Assembly: GCA_019090455.1 (NCBI GenBank)
Contig: JAHRWA010000035.1
Coordinates: 1 to 64,000 of the forward strand
Length of the DNA stretch: 64,000 nucleotides
Direction of reading: 5' to 3'
From: Pseudomonadales bacterium
Lineage (GTDB): Bacteria; Pseudomonadota; Gammaproteobacteria; Pseudomonadales; DC-out160
Shown: positions 26,196 through 35,161 of the stretch, in pieces
Position numbering within the stretch: position 1 is the first letter of the stretch
How the letters are laid out: every line of letters starts with the position of its first letter
Made by a program: the position numbers and the translations under genes
Notes under the pieces: model-generated
The model's database searches: none
Seen by the model: only the letters and a program-made list of their open reading frames with translations
What the model was told of the DNA's origin: nothing

Positions 26196-28319
26196 TTACA
26201 CATCATCGTTGGATTGTAATACGAAGGGTACTGAGAATTGTACCTTGGTGCCCTGCCCGATCTTTGACTCTATTTCCAGTTGTGCATTCATCACTTCAGC
26301 AGTTCGTTTACAGAGAGATAAACCAACACCGTCATTTAATCGCCGAAACTCCTCATTGGTCAGGTCTCCAGACTTAAATACGAGATCAATTTTCTCTTTC
26401 CGCATTCCCACCCCTGTATCAGAAATAACAAATAAAACGATTATATTATTGCTATCTGTGATGTCAGCTAGAAGACTTACTGACAAACAGACACGTCCTT
26501 TATCCGTGAACTTCACTGCATTATCTAACAAATGATTGAGGATACTGCGTAACCTTGAAGGGGCACCAATCAAATGAATTGGCACATTAGACGCGATATC
26601 ATATTCGAACAATAATCCTTTGGTATGACATCGAGCCATAAATCTTAGACGAATATTATCCAGTCTCTCACTGAGATCAAAAGGTGTTTGTACAAGATTA
26701 CCGCTATCCGATTTCTCCATAAATCCTAGCATGTGATCAACTAATTGCATCATTTTGTCCGCATACTTAGCCGCCGTATGAATACTCGATTCTTGTTTCT
26801 TTTCAAGATCAGAGTGAGAAATAAGATCCAGGGCCCCTACCACTCCATTCATAGGCGTTCTCAATTCGTGGCTAACCATAGCAAATAAATCTGACTTTAG
26901 CTGATGGCTACTATCGAGGTTAATTAGGCTCTCTTCAAGTTTCACCTTAGCTTGTCTATCGCTTGCCAGTTTTTCCATCGCAGACGTATTAATTCTATCG
27001 GCAAGAAAGAAAGAAAAAAGCGCGGCTTCCAATGCCGATCCCAAGTGTACAATATGGCCTGTAAATGAATTATGCGGAACAAGGCCCGCATAAACGAGTA
27101 TGAGAGTGACAACGGAAATACAAAGAATACCCCAAGCACAACAAAAAAACTTTCCTTCTCGATACCCTTGATATGAACTGACCACTCCTACAACAATGAG
27201 TGTTACTGCAATTATGGCTGCAAAAATAATAACGAGCATTGCTCCAGCCATAGAATAATGCAACATCACTGAAATGCCCGCAACAACCACAAGAAGAACT
27301 TCTATTAAAAGCACCTTATCTAAAACCACGTGTCGAGCAGAGGTATTTAACACGACTCGTGCAAATAGCGCCGCTGAAGCTGCCACTAGACTATCCGCAA
27401 AATAGAGTAGCTGTGTGTAGGGTAAACCTTCGGAAAAAGAAAAATAATTATTAAACAGACCATCATTCATCGATAGCGCTAAGCCAACAAAACCGATATA
27501 AAGTATGTAGTAGAAATAAGGTTTTGAGCGCATCCAAATATACAAGAATACATTGTAAAAAAACATCGCGACGATTAAACCGTAATATGCGCCAAACAAA
27601 AAAAGCTGTATTCTTTGGTCTTGAAACCGACTATTGGGTTTCCATAAATAGGCGGGCAAAATCAGTGGGCCTTTACTCTCGACCTTTAGAAAAATCCATT
27701 TCGTTTCCCCTTTTTTGAAATGTAGTGACGACACGAAGTACCTTGACTGAATCGCGGCACTCGCTTTGGCTCGTGACAAACCACTCTGTTCTAAATGATA
27801 TTCGCCCGACTCATTCAACACATATATATCTAACAACGCCAATTGAGGAAACTGAATATCCAGGTCCCGAATAGTCACTTTCTCACTACCTTTATACCGC
27901 ATTGCCACTCGGAACCAATAAGGCGTCGATTGAGGACCAAAATTGGGAACTTCTGCGTTGGCATCCCGATACTTATCTGCAACATTACGACTCAATGCCT
28001 CTTTGAGCGATTTGATATCACCATTATCGGTAGCATATTGCAAATAAGGTCCTATGCTGATCCGCTCTTCCTCATCCGAAAATTCAAGAGTTCGTATCTT
28101 AGTATCTTTTGATAAAGGGGTCTGACTCACATCTTCAATCAGCAAATCAGAATTGATTGCTTCGGTTGCGCTTAATTTAGAAGAGATAGAGTTATAGGAG
28201 ATAGTATTAGAAGAAACAGGAAATGCTGTAAATAGAAAAACACCAATAACAGCAAGTTGCCAGAATACGATCGGTAAACTATGGATATAAATTCGAGTAA
28301 ATCGTAAATTCACCTTCAT
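26196..28319 (-). CDS. 7TM-DISM sensor histidine kinase without receiver
   Basis: Membrane sensor kinase of 707 residues. In order: signal/TM segment (14-34), 7TMR-DISM extracellular domain (about 85-215, ISIGPYLQYATDNGD), seven-TM block (about 235-430, GAYYGLIVAMFFYNVFLYIW...), then HisKA with His484 (SHELRTPMNGVVG), N-box LLDNAVKFTD, ISDTGVGMRKE and GVGLSLCK. All catalytic motifs are present, but there is no receiver domain. It begins 1 nt after the stop of the upstream paralogue, so the two are cotranscribed and translationally coupled. It probably phosphorylates a receiver elsewhere, plausibly that of the neighbour. The sensed ligand is unknown. Confidence 0.9.
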   Translation of the reverse strand: MKVNLRFTRIYIHSLPIVFWQLAVIGVFLFTAFPVSSNTISYNSISSKLSATEAINSDLLIEDVSQTPLSKDTKIRTLEFSDEEERISIGPYLQYATDNGDIKSLKEALSRNVADKYRDANAEVPNFGPQSTPYWFRVAMRYKGSEKVTIRDLDIQFPQLALLDIYVLNESGEYHLEQSGLSRAKASAAIQSRYFVSSLHFKKGETKWIFLKVESKGPLILPAYLWKPNSRFQDQRIQLFLFGAYYGLIVAMFFYNVFLYIWMRSKPYFYYILYIGFVGLALSMNDGLFNNYFSFSEGLPYTQLLYFADSLVAASAALFARVVLNTSARHVVLDKVLLIEVLLVVVAGISVMLHYSMAGAMLVIIFAAIIAVTLIVVGVVSSYQGYREGKFFCCAWGILCISVVTLILVYAGLVPHNSFTGHIVHLGSALEAALFSFFLADRINTSAMEKLASDRQAKVKLEESLINLDSSHQLKSDLFAMVSHELRTPMNGVVGALDLISHSDLEKKQESSIHTAAKYADKMMQLVDHMLGFMEKSDSGNLVQTPFDLSERLDNIRLRFMARCHTKGLLFEYDIASNVPIHLIGAPSRLRSILNHLLDNAVKFTDKGRVCLSVSLLADITDSNNIIVLFVISDTGVGMRKEKIDLVFKSGDLTNEEFRRLNDGVGLSLCKRTAEVMNAQLEIESKIGQGTKVQFSVPFVLQSNDDV

Positions 28320-28320
28320 A

Positions 28321-31035
28321 TCATGCCGATTCCGAAGGTTCGCTAGCGATTAAATAATTTTTCAATACGGCTTTAATAGCAGCGAGTTTTACCGGCTTTT
28401 TTACATAATCATCCATACCCGACTCAAGACATCGCGCTTTATCTCCAGACATTACGTTTGCCGTCACAGCGATTATGGGGACATTAAACCCATCAGCTTC
28501 GTGACACCGTATGTCGCGAGTGGCCTCATAGCCATCTTTAATCGGCATCTGGCAATCCATAAAGACCAGATCGACTTGATTTTGTTTCAAGTAGTCGACG
28601 GCTTCTTGCCCGTTATTTGAAATATTGGCTACGCACCCTAATTTTTCGACAATCGATTTCATTACAGTTTGATTAACTACGTTGTCTTCTACAATGAGTA
28701 CCCTTTTACTCTTAAATTCTAAAGCCTCAAACTCAAATGCCTCAGATTTAGAAGTCTTAAGTTTAGAGCTCACATCTTCGGAAAAATTATTAGAGCTTGG
28801 TGAGAGAGTGTTTTTGTGGCTCTTTTCAAATGGGTTCTTATTTTCCAAAGACTCCTCTGTCATAAGTAATGGAAAAGAACCCAACCCTGCATTAACGGGG
28901 TTTTCTTCATCTCTATGATCCGTTTGACTCGAAGAGTCAAAGTCGATTTCAAAGTCCACGGTAAACGTCACTTCAGTACCCTTATCGACGACTGACGATA
29001 ATACAATCGCACCTTTCATGATATCTGCAGTTTTCTTACAAAGCGCTAGTCCTAACCCCAGTCCATCTTCAGCCCTATTCGTACTCGCATCGACTAGCGA
29101 GAACGGACTAAAAATACTTTGCTGTTGTTCTTGTGGAATTCCCTTTCCGGTATCAGAAATTGAAAAAATCAAAGTCACTTTATTCTTTTCGTTGTCCTTA
29201 AGCTGACTTCTAACCGCAAAGTTCACACTGCCATCCTGAGTAAATTTGACGGCATTATCCAGCAATCCGTACAAGACAACGTGCAATCTTACTCCATCAC
29301 CTTTTAAACGGTCTGGTATTGATTCGTCAACATTGTAGTGGAATAACAAACCTTGTCTTTGGCATTTAGCCCAATAGCGTAAACGAATATATTCAAAGCT
29401 ACCTCTGAGGCTAAAAGGTTTTGAAACATGTATGACGTTTTCCGAATTCTCCGTAAATCGAATTAAGTCGTTTACTAGAAACATCATAGAACGTGCCGAA
29501 TTGATCGCGGTATTCAAAAATCCGATTTGATCTTGAGACAATCGACTACCTGACAACTCTAACGCGTGACGAACGACACCATTGATAGGTACTATCAGTT
29601 CCTGACCAATACTCCCTAAAAAATCATCCTTTAGTCGATGACTCGCCCGCAATTGTTGATGACTATTGTGTAGCTCAGCTCTGGCCAACTTTTCTATCGA
29701 TAGTTTTTCTGATACGAGTGTATTTATTCTATCTGCGAGAACAAAAGAAAGTAGAAGCACTTCAATAGCGGAACCAAAGTGAACGGCATGCAGGGTATAG
29801 ATGTTGACAGGAATCAGCCCAAGATAAGTCAACATTAAAACCGTTGCACCTATCAATACGATTGACCAAGCCATCATAAAAAACTTAGCCTCTCGATATC
29901 CCTTATAGAGGCTAATCGCGCCACCTATTAATAAGCATGATGTACAGGAAATGGTGGCAACAATAATGATATAATTACTAAAGATTGAATAGTCTAAAAA
30001 CGAGAGAAAAAGACCACTGAGATAGAGCCCAATGATAAGACGCAAAACTCTGTCTAAATTAGGATGGCGAATTTTAATATGTAAAAACTGACGAAAAAAC
30101 AGTATCGCTGTTAAGCCAGTTGTACTCATTAACGTCCAAAAACCGTGTATATTTATCCACTGATTATTACCCACGATATACTCTCTAATTAGCCCATCGT
30201 TTGTTAGCATGAATAAGCCAAGTGAAAGGATATAACATAGATAGTAAAAGTAGCTGATGAATTTCATCGATAAAAATAAAAAAAGGTTATACAAAAACAT
30301 CACGATTATGATCCCGTAATAAACACCAAAGACGAGCATCTGTGTTTGATCCCATTGCCGGCGAGCCGAAATATCCCATAAATAATACGGCAGATTTAGC
30401 ATTGCTTGGCCCGCGACCTTAATCATAATCTTCTTCGTCTCCCCTCTTTTTAAATGTATTCTTACGACGAAACTACGGGATTTGATATCGGGACCCATAA
30501 GGTCTCGATTTTTACCCCCCAATACGTTTCGATTTACGCCCTCGTGATTGATTTCGTAGTAGTCTATAAATTCTAATAATGGGTAAGCGAGTTCAAGCTC
30601 TTTTGTCACTTCTTCCAGCTCACCCTCATATTTCAAGACCAATCGAAACCAATGAGGCTTATCGGTGAATCCAAAGCTGGGGATTGGGTCTAACACATTA
30701 GTAAAATGAGAATCATTTTCAATATCGAGAACATCGTCCAGACTCCATAACCCACTCCTATCCACGGCATACTGAAGATGGGAACCTAAAATAATACTGG
30801 GGTTACTGTCATCGAATGCGACAGTTCGAATACTGGAAATGGGCTTATCGTCGGAAGAGTGTTCGTAGGAAGAACGTTCGTCTGAAGTGTTTTCGCGTGA
30901 GGAGACTGACGCTTCACCTTTAGTGATCGGGATCACGATAAGAAAAACAGATATTAGAACCCATCTGCAAAAGAGATTGATTACCCATTTTAGCTGCTCC
31001 CGAGCCATTGTAGGATGAATGATTATTCTCATCAT
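28321..31035 (-). CDS. 7TM-DISM hybrid kinase lacking the H-box histidine
   Basis: Hybrid sensor protein of 904 residues, paralogous to the downstream kinase. It has signal/TM (about 18-40), DISM extracellular domain (IILGSHLQYAVDRSGLWSLDD), seven-TM block (about 235-430), a HisKA-like region, HATPase (LLDNAVKFTQDG, ISDTGKGIPQE, GLGLGLALCK) and a C-terminal receiver (VLIVEDNVVNQT, D827 in MDCQMPIKDGYEA, KKP near the end). The H-box reads IGQELIVPINGVV: where relatives have SHELRTP, position 478 is Gln (codon CAG at 29604-29602). It thus cannot autophosphorylate in the usual way, although ATP binding and the receiver look intact. A partner kinase could phosphorylate D827. First gene of the pair. 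Confidence 0.9.
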   Translation of the reverse strand: MMRIIIHPTMAREQLKWVINLFCRWVLISVFLIVIPITKGEASVSSRENTSDERSSYEHSSDDKPISSIRTVAFDDSNPSIILGSHLQYAVDRSGLWSLDDVLDIENDSHFTNVLDPIPSFGFTDKPHWFRLVLKYEGELEEVTKELELAYPLLEFIDYYEINHEGVNRNVLGGKNRDLMGPDIKSRSFVVRIHLKRGETKKIMIKVAGQAMLNLPYYLWDISARRQWDQTQMLVFGVYYGIIIVMFLYNLFLFLSMKFISYFYYLCYILSLGLFMLTNDGLIREYIVGNNQWINIHGFWTLMSTTGLTAILFFRQFLHIKIRHPNLDRVLRLIIGLYLSGLFLSFLDYSIFSNYIIIVATISCTSCLLIGGAISLYKGYREAKFFMMAWSIVLIGATVLMLTYLGLIPVNIYTLHAVHFGSAIEVLLLSFVLADRINTLVSEKLSIEKLARAELHNSHQQLRASHRLKDDFLGSIGQELIVPINGVVRHALELSGSRLSQDQIGFLNTAINSARSMMFLVNDLIRFTENSENVIHVSKPFSLRGSFEYIRLRYWAKCQRQGLLFHYNVDESIPDRLKGDGVRLHVVLYGLLDNAVKFTQDGSVNFAVRSQLKDNEKNKVTLIFSISDTGKGIPQEQQQSIFSPFSLVDASTNRAEDGLGLGLALCKKTADIMKGAIVLSSVVDKGTEVTFTVDFEIDFDSSSQTDHRDEENPVNAGLGSFPLLMTEESLENKNPFEKSHKNTLSPSSNNFSEDVSSKLKTSKSEAFEFEALEFKSKRVLIVEDNVVNQTVMKSIVEKLGCVANISNNGQEAVDYLKQNQVDLVFMDCQMPIKDGYEATRDIRCHEADGFNVPIIAVTANVMSGDKARCLESGMDDYVKKPVKLAAIKAVLKNYLIASEPSESA

Positions 31036-31446
31036 TTTTTCACAATCTAAATCAACATTGATAGTATCAATATTAGTCTATCGCGGTTGTATGTGCTTAA
31101 TCACAGAGCCTCGTAGGCAATAATAATGAGCGACTTTATATTGATTACGACCGGTTTCCTATCGATAGCCACTGACTCTAGCTAGTTTGCACATTACAGC
31201 TTTTGTATCGGCATAAATCAGGCGGATTAATCTTGGCGCATTACACTTCACTGACGAATACCATTATACCTTCATGAAAGTAAAATTTATTTGTAAACAC
31301 GACGCATTCCACTTCTTTTATTTCGATCTGTTCTGACACTTATTATTAATTAGGCTTAGACTTTAAATGTATCGACGGCATCGAAACATAATGCCATCAG
31401 CGTCTCTAGGTTTTATTTTTATCTATCGACTTGTCTACTTTGATTT
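31036..31446. other. Divergent intergenic region with a palindrome
   Basis: About 410 nt between the divergent hybrid kinase and the lipoprotein gene. A perfect odd palindrome ATTGATAGTATCAAT lies at 31057-31071, just upstream of the kinase start. It could be an operator. No other feature is seen. Confidence 0.4.
31057..31071. promoter_or_regulatory. Palindrome near the hybrid kinase start
   Basis: ATTGATA-G-TATCAAT, 22 nt before the ATG at 31035. Seven-bp arms around a single base. The resemblance to an FNR box is imperfect, since the spacer is 3 rather than 4 nt, so I leave the regulator open. Confidence 0.3.
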
Positions 31447-32721
31447 ATGAGTGAATTGGCAATGAACAAAAACTATTCCTTCAAATTTCTATTTCTACTT
31501 TACCTTGGCTTACAACTCAATTTGACAGGCTGTGTCAGTGATAGTCATCAGCTAATGATGAAAACGGAAAAGCAGATTGATGAACAAGCCATAGTCACCA
31601 ATGTCGCAACAAAACTCGACCTGCTGGAAACTCGAGTTGCCAAAGCGCGTGCTAGCGGTATATCCCTCCTAGGAAATGATGATATGAATGAAGCATTGGA
31701 TGCTTTAGCGGAGGCTCGCCGATATCACAGTCGCTTTTTGAGAAACAGCACTGGAGTGAAATCATCGACTTCATTACTTTTCGGGCAACCAACGGGTGAA
31801 AAGGCACTATCACTTATTGCACAAGCTAACACCGCATTATTAAGAGCCGAAAACAACAAACGAGATTCAGATGCGATATTAAAGGAATTTACCGAAAACA
31901 TGGAGTGGTTGAAAAAATTTGAGGCGCCTTTCTATTTTCCTTCAGAGTATTCTGAAATTGAAAAAGCCCACAGCAAGCTTCTCGCTCAAATTGCAAAAGG
32001 TCGAACCGACAAAGCAGTAAAACAATTACCCCTATTTTTAAGAGAGCAAAAAGCCTTAGAGATTGTTTCGGCTCAACAACATTATCTTAAAGTCATGAGT
32101 CGAAAAATAGAGGAAGCCAGTAATGGTAATATCAGTCGCTATGCAGAACAGTCCTTTCACAAATGTGTTGCCGCTTACAATCGAGCCTCGCTCACCATCG
32201 CCATCAACCCTCGTGATGATAAGGCGATAGCAGATGCGACTCAAGATATCGAGCAAGCACTCTCTATTGCACATTCTATCGCACAGGATATGCAGCGTTT
32301 AGCGGGAATGGATCAGCTGCAAATGGAACGTTGGTTGTTACTTCTCACAACGCAGCTCCAATTAGCGGGTATAGAATTAGGTGGTGCTGATCTGAGCCAA
32401 CTTTCAGTGCTTGAGCAAGCAGAGACATTAGCGAATCTAGCACGAGAGGGTCATGTAGTTGCTGCCACTCCAAAACAAGATGTAGATCTAAACACTAATC
32501 AAAAAGAGGAATTAGCGGATAAGGCAACCACTGAAGCAGAAAAACCAACACACTTATCTAAGACGGAAATTTCCTTAATTGAAAAAATGGATAACTTAAA
32601 CGCACAACTTCAGGCAATGAAAGTTCAAAATCAAACTGCCTCGGCCGAACTACCTTTAGATTTAAATTTTAAGACTAAAAGTAAAACTAATGGTAAACGA
32701 CGCAGTCTCTTTGTCCGCTAA
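31447..32721 (+). CDS. Helical lipoprotein, unknown
   Basis: Predicted lipoprotein of 424 residues. The signal peptide (FLFLLYLGLQLNLTGCVSD) ends in the lipobox LTGC. The rest is almost entirely helical with Ala/Gln/Leu/Glu-rich heptad-like stretches (LDLLETRVAKARASG, DMNEALDALAEARRYHSRF, AIADATQDIEQALSIAHSI), as in DUF4398-like or OmpA-linked periplasmic helical proteins. No catalytic motif. The C-terminus is basic (KTKSKTNGKRRSLFVR). Start may be 31447 or the ATG five codons later (31462). It is probably anchored in the outer membrane, facing the periplasm. Confidence 0.65.
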   Translation: MSELAMNKNYSFKFLFLLYLGLQLNLTGCVSDSHQLMMKTEKQIDEQAIVTNVATKLDLLETRVAKARASGISLLGNDDMNEALDALAEARRYHSRFLRNSTGVKSSTSLLFGQPTGEKALSLIAQANTALLRAENNKRDSDAILKEFTENMEWLKKFEAPFYFPSEYSEIEKAHSKLLAQIAKGRTDKAVKQLPLFLREQKALEIVSAQQHYLKVMSRKIEEASNGNISRYAEQSFHKCVAAYNRASLTIAINPRDDKAIADATQDIEQALSIAHSIAQDMQRLAGMDQLQMERWLLLLTTQLQLAGIELGGADLSQLSVLEQAETLANLAREGHVVAATPKQDVDLNTNQKEELADKATTEAEKPTHLSKTEISLIEKMDNLNAQLQAMKVQNQTASAELPLDLNFKTKSKTNGKRRSLFVR

Positions 32722-32744
32722 ATAAACTGTCTGCTAATCAAATT
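32713..32744 (+). repeat. 16-nt imperfect tandem repeat over the lipoprotein stop codon
   Basis: GTCCGCTAAATAAACT (32713-32728), containing the stop TAA, is followed by GTCTGCTAATCAAATT (32729-32744); 12 of 16 positions agree. This is the weakest case of the stop-codon repeats. Confidence 0.4.
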
Positions 32745-32749
32745 CTACA

Positions 32750-33685
32750 TTAACCAAAAGAAAGTAAGGGTTTCACCTCTTTAGCAAATCGCGTCAGCTG
32801 TTCGTCTTTTTGTGAAAGAGGCCCTACCAGATCCAAAACGATATGCCTTACACCGGCATCATAATAAGCGGAAATAGTTTCTGCCACATCTTCAGGCTTT
32901 CCTAAGGCGCAATACTTCTTCGTTGCTTTCGAAAAATCCATCGCGTATCGACGAGTCAGATGTTTGTTTGCATGTTCAAAGGCCGTTTCATAGTCGTCAT
33001 CAATGCGCATAAATAGCAAATGACCGGTGCCAAAAGCAACTTCTCTTTTCTGGCGTTCTAGTTCGTCATCAATAAACTTCAATGCATCAGCAAACATATC
33101 AGCAGTGATGGAATAAGAAATATAGCCATCCGCAATGCGTGCCGCTCTCGTCAATGCTGCTTTTGCCCGCCCCCCACACCAGACAGGTGGCCCCCCTGCC
33201 GTGGGTGGCGCGGGTAACATCGTTACGTTCTCGAAGGGATAAAACCGATCATCATAAGATACCTTTTCACCAGTCCATAATTGCTTAAGTGCAGGAATAG
33301 ACGACGTTAACCTAGCGCCTCGCTCATGGACATCGACTCCGCAAGCTGCGTATTCGTTAGGGAATTCCCCTCCGATACCCACGCCAAATATTACTTTATC
33401 GCCACCGGTCATAAAATCTAACGTAGCAACCTGCTTCGCCACTACCGTTGGATGTCGTAGCGGCAATAAGTACACGCCAGTGCCCAACATCAATTTCGTA
33501 GTGTACGCAGAGGCCAAGGACAATTGCATTAATGGGTCCAATATAGGAACGGGGAAAGCCACGTGATCACCGACCCATAGCGAGTCGAATTCCAAATCTT
33601 CTGCCAGATTGACCGTCGCTTTCGCCTCTGCGGGCGTTGGGCAGCCCGACATAAAACCAAATTTCATTTCGTCTTTGAGAATCAT
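32750..33685 (-). CDS. LLM-class F420-dependent oxidoreductase
   Basis: Luciferase-like oxidoreductase of 311 residues. It carries MKFGFMSGCPTPAEAKATVNLAEDLEFDSLWVGDHVAFP, KLMLGTGVYLLPLRHPTVVAKQVATLDFMTGG, GVGIGGEFPNEYAACGV and VWCGGRAKAALTRAARIADGY, which fit the F420-dependent LLM family. AAGGAAAGGA precedes the ATG at 33685. It lies just downstream of a thioesterase on the same strand, a combination seen in catabolic islands. The substrate is unknown; the cofactor assignment rests on family only. Confidence 0.85.
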   Translation of the reverse strand: MILKDEMKFGFMSGCPTPAEAKATVNLAEDLEFDSLWVGDHVAFPVPILDPLMQLSLASAYTTKLMLGTGVYLLPLRHPTVVAKQVATLDFMTGGDKVIFGVGIGGEFPNEYAACGVDVHERGARLTSSIPALKQLWTGEKVSYDDRFYPFENVTMLPAPPTAGGPPVWCGGRAKAALTRAARIADGYISYSITADMFADALKFIDDELERQKREVAFGTGHLLFMRIDDDYETAFEHANKHLTRRYAMDFSKATKKYCALGKPEDVAETISAYYDAGVRHIVLDLVGPLSQKDEQLTRFAKEVKPLLSFG

Positions 33686-33696
33686 GATTCCTTTCC

Positions 33697-33756
33697 TTAT
33701 TGTTTCTTAGGTTTAACTAGTGTTTCTTAGACTTAATTATTTTTTCTTAGGCTTAA
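33697..33756 (-). repeat. 20-nt tandem repeat at the thioesterase stop codon
   Basis: Three adjacent 20-nt units on the plus strand: TTATTGTTTCTTAGGTTTAA (33697), CTAGTGTTTCTTAGACTTAA (33717) and TTATTTTTTCTTAGGCTTAA (33737). On the minus strand each ends in a stop triplet (TAA, TAG, TAA). The unit containing the real stop is the one at 33737-33756. Confidence 0.85.
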
Positions 33757-34690
33757 TATCGCGTTTCACTATTCGATAAATAGTAGAGCCACCAGCCACT
33801 AGCTCGCCTTCTGCTGTTTCAATGGAGACTTCAGAATTAATCAATGTACCGCTTCCCCCCGCTGCTCTTGCTCTAACGATAACATCTCGATTTATCTTGG
33901 GAGCGAAAACTTGCAGCTTGGTATTCACAGTAGAACCAAATAAGTCACGTCTACCCAGTTCACTAGTCATCCAAGCCGCAACAGAACCTGCATGATCCAC
34001 TCCCGACAACAGTGCACCACTGGCCAAGCCACCATCATCACCTAAAGAATGTTCTTTATAAGGTAATAGAAACTCAACGTAACCGTAGCTGCCCTTAATA
34101 AATTTCCAATTAATTTGATTCATATAAGGAATGAATCCATCACTCTTGGCAATCATCGCGACACTTTTAGCGGTGATCTCCTCGACTACCGTATCGAAAC
34201 CCCCTATTCCTCCTATGGATCTGCCCGTTACCCAGTCTTGCTTATTTTCATCGGAAGGCCGCGGCACTTCGTTTTTTTCAGGAACACCGATATGGTATAT
34301 GTGGTTTCCTGATGCCAGCACTTTCCCGCTACCATCTACCGCTCTAACGGAAGAGTAAATTATCTCTTTGCCTCGACGTAACACTTCAGCTTCACCGTAG
34401 ATATCGAATCCCAGTGCTCCTGCAATATAACTAACGTCGCAGCTTAGGGTACGGCCTAAGAGACCTGAATTTGTTTCCGAACACCACGCCGCGAGACAGC
34501 CTGCAGCATCCATTGTTGCCGCAATAGCCCCACCATGTAATGCCGTTGCTGCGGTGGTATTGCCTTCGTCATAGGGTAAACAAATACGTACTTTTCCTTC
34601 ACTACTCGTTTCAACCTTAAAGCCGACGCGGCTCCAAAAGGCTGATTGTGCTAATTTTTCAGTCAAATGTTTATCGAAGTTATCACTCAT
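33737..34690 (-). CDS. Double-hotdog PaaI-like thioesterase
   Basis: Acyl-CoA thioesterase-like protein of about 317 residues with two hotdog-fold halves. The first has TALHGGAIAATMDAAGCLAAW, the second SGALLSGVDHAGSVAAWMTSELG. The conserved HGG appears in the first half only, so the second may be catalytically weaker or structural. It is cytoplasmic. I chose the ATG at 34690 (AAGGA upstream) over a GTG at 34762. It precedes an LLM oxidoreductase on the minus strand, and together they may degrade an acyl-CoA compound. Family and fold are inferred from motifs; the substrate is unknown. Confidence 0.8.
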   Translation of the reverse strand: MSDNFDKHLTEKLAQSAFWSRVGFKVETSSEGKVRICLPYDEGNTTAATALHGGAIAATMDAAGCLAAWCSETNSGLLGRTLSCDVSYIAGALGFDIYGEAEVLRRGKEIIYSSVRAVDGSGKVLASGNHIYHIGVPEKNEVPRPSDENKQDWVTGRSIGGIGGFDTVVEEITAKSVAMIAKSDGFIPYMNQINWKFIKGSYGYVEFLLPYKEHSLGDDGGLASGALLSGVDHAGSVAAWMTSELGRRDLFGSTVNTKLQVFAPKINRDVIVRARAAGGSGTLINSEVSIETAEGELVAGGSTIYRIVKRDIKPKKK

Positions 34691-35161
34691 TTCCTTTGTA
34701 TTCCTTAGTCTGAATTCGGCTCTAGTTTGCCGAACATTATCATTGAAAACAATACGACTCACTATCTATTCGAAGGCGATGATGAGTTTAAAAATCCACG
34801 ATATGTGAGATGATATTTCAGAAAATATTTGATTCTTGCTTAACCCTATTTTTAGTTAAGATCAAAATTATTGGTCAATTTCAGGTATAACGCATTGATC
34901 TTTTAGAACATCAGAATGTCGAAATAATTTACACGTTTCTTAGTTTGGGATTATTATCCCAATAGATTATTTTGCTCTATCGGAAGCTGTAGTGTTATAG
35001 ATCTACACATCAGATCAGAAAATATCAACTTAGGTTATTGATACTTAGAAGGTTTAATTGATCCTTTTGCATAAGCCTAAGCAACCGCAAAGCAACACGG
35101 CATGGTTAAAGTAGAATATTAGGGGTTTGTTTATTTTACACCCCCTTACCTCTGAACTTAG
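34691..35161. other. Intergenic, no gene seen
   Basis: About 470 nt between a thioesterase and the truncated VCBS protein. No frame or repeat stands out. It is AT-rich, and the right part is where the missing 5' end of the VCBS gene would be expected. Confidence 0.4.

Noticed and set aside
33697-33756. CRISPR-like array
   Set aside because: Only three 20-nt units with no spacers and no cas genes; it is a tandem repeat.
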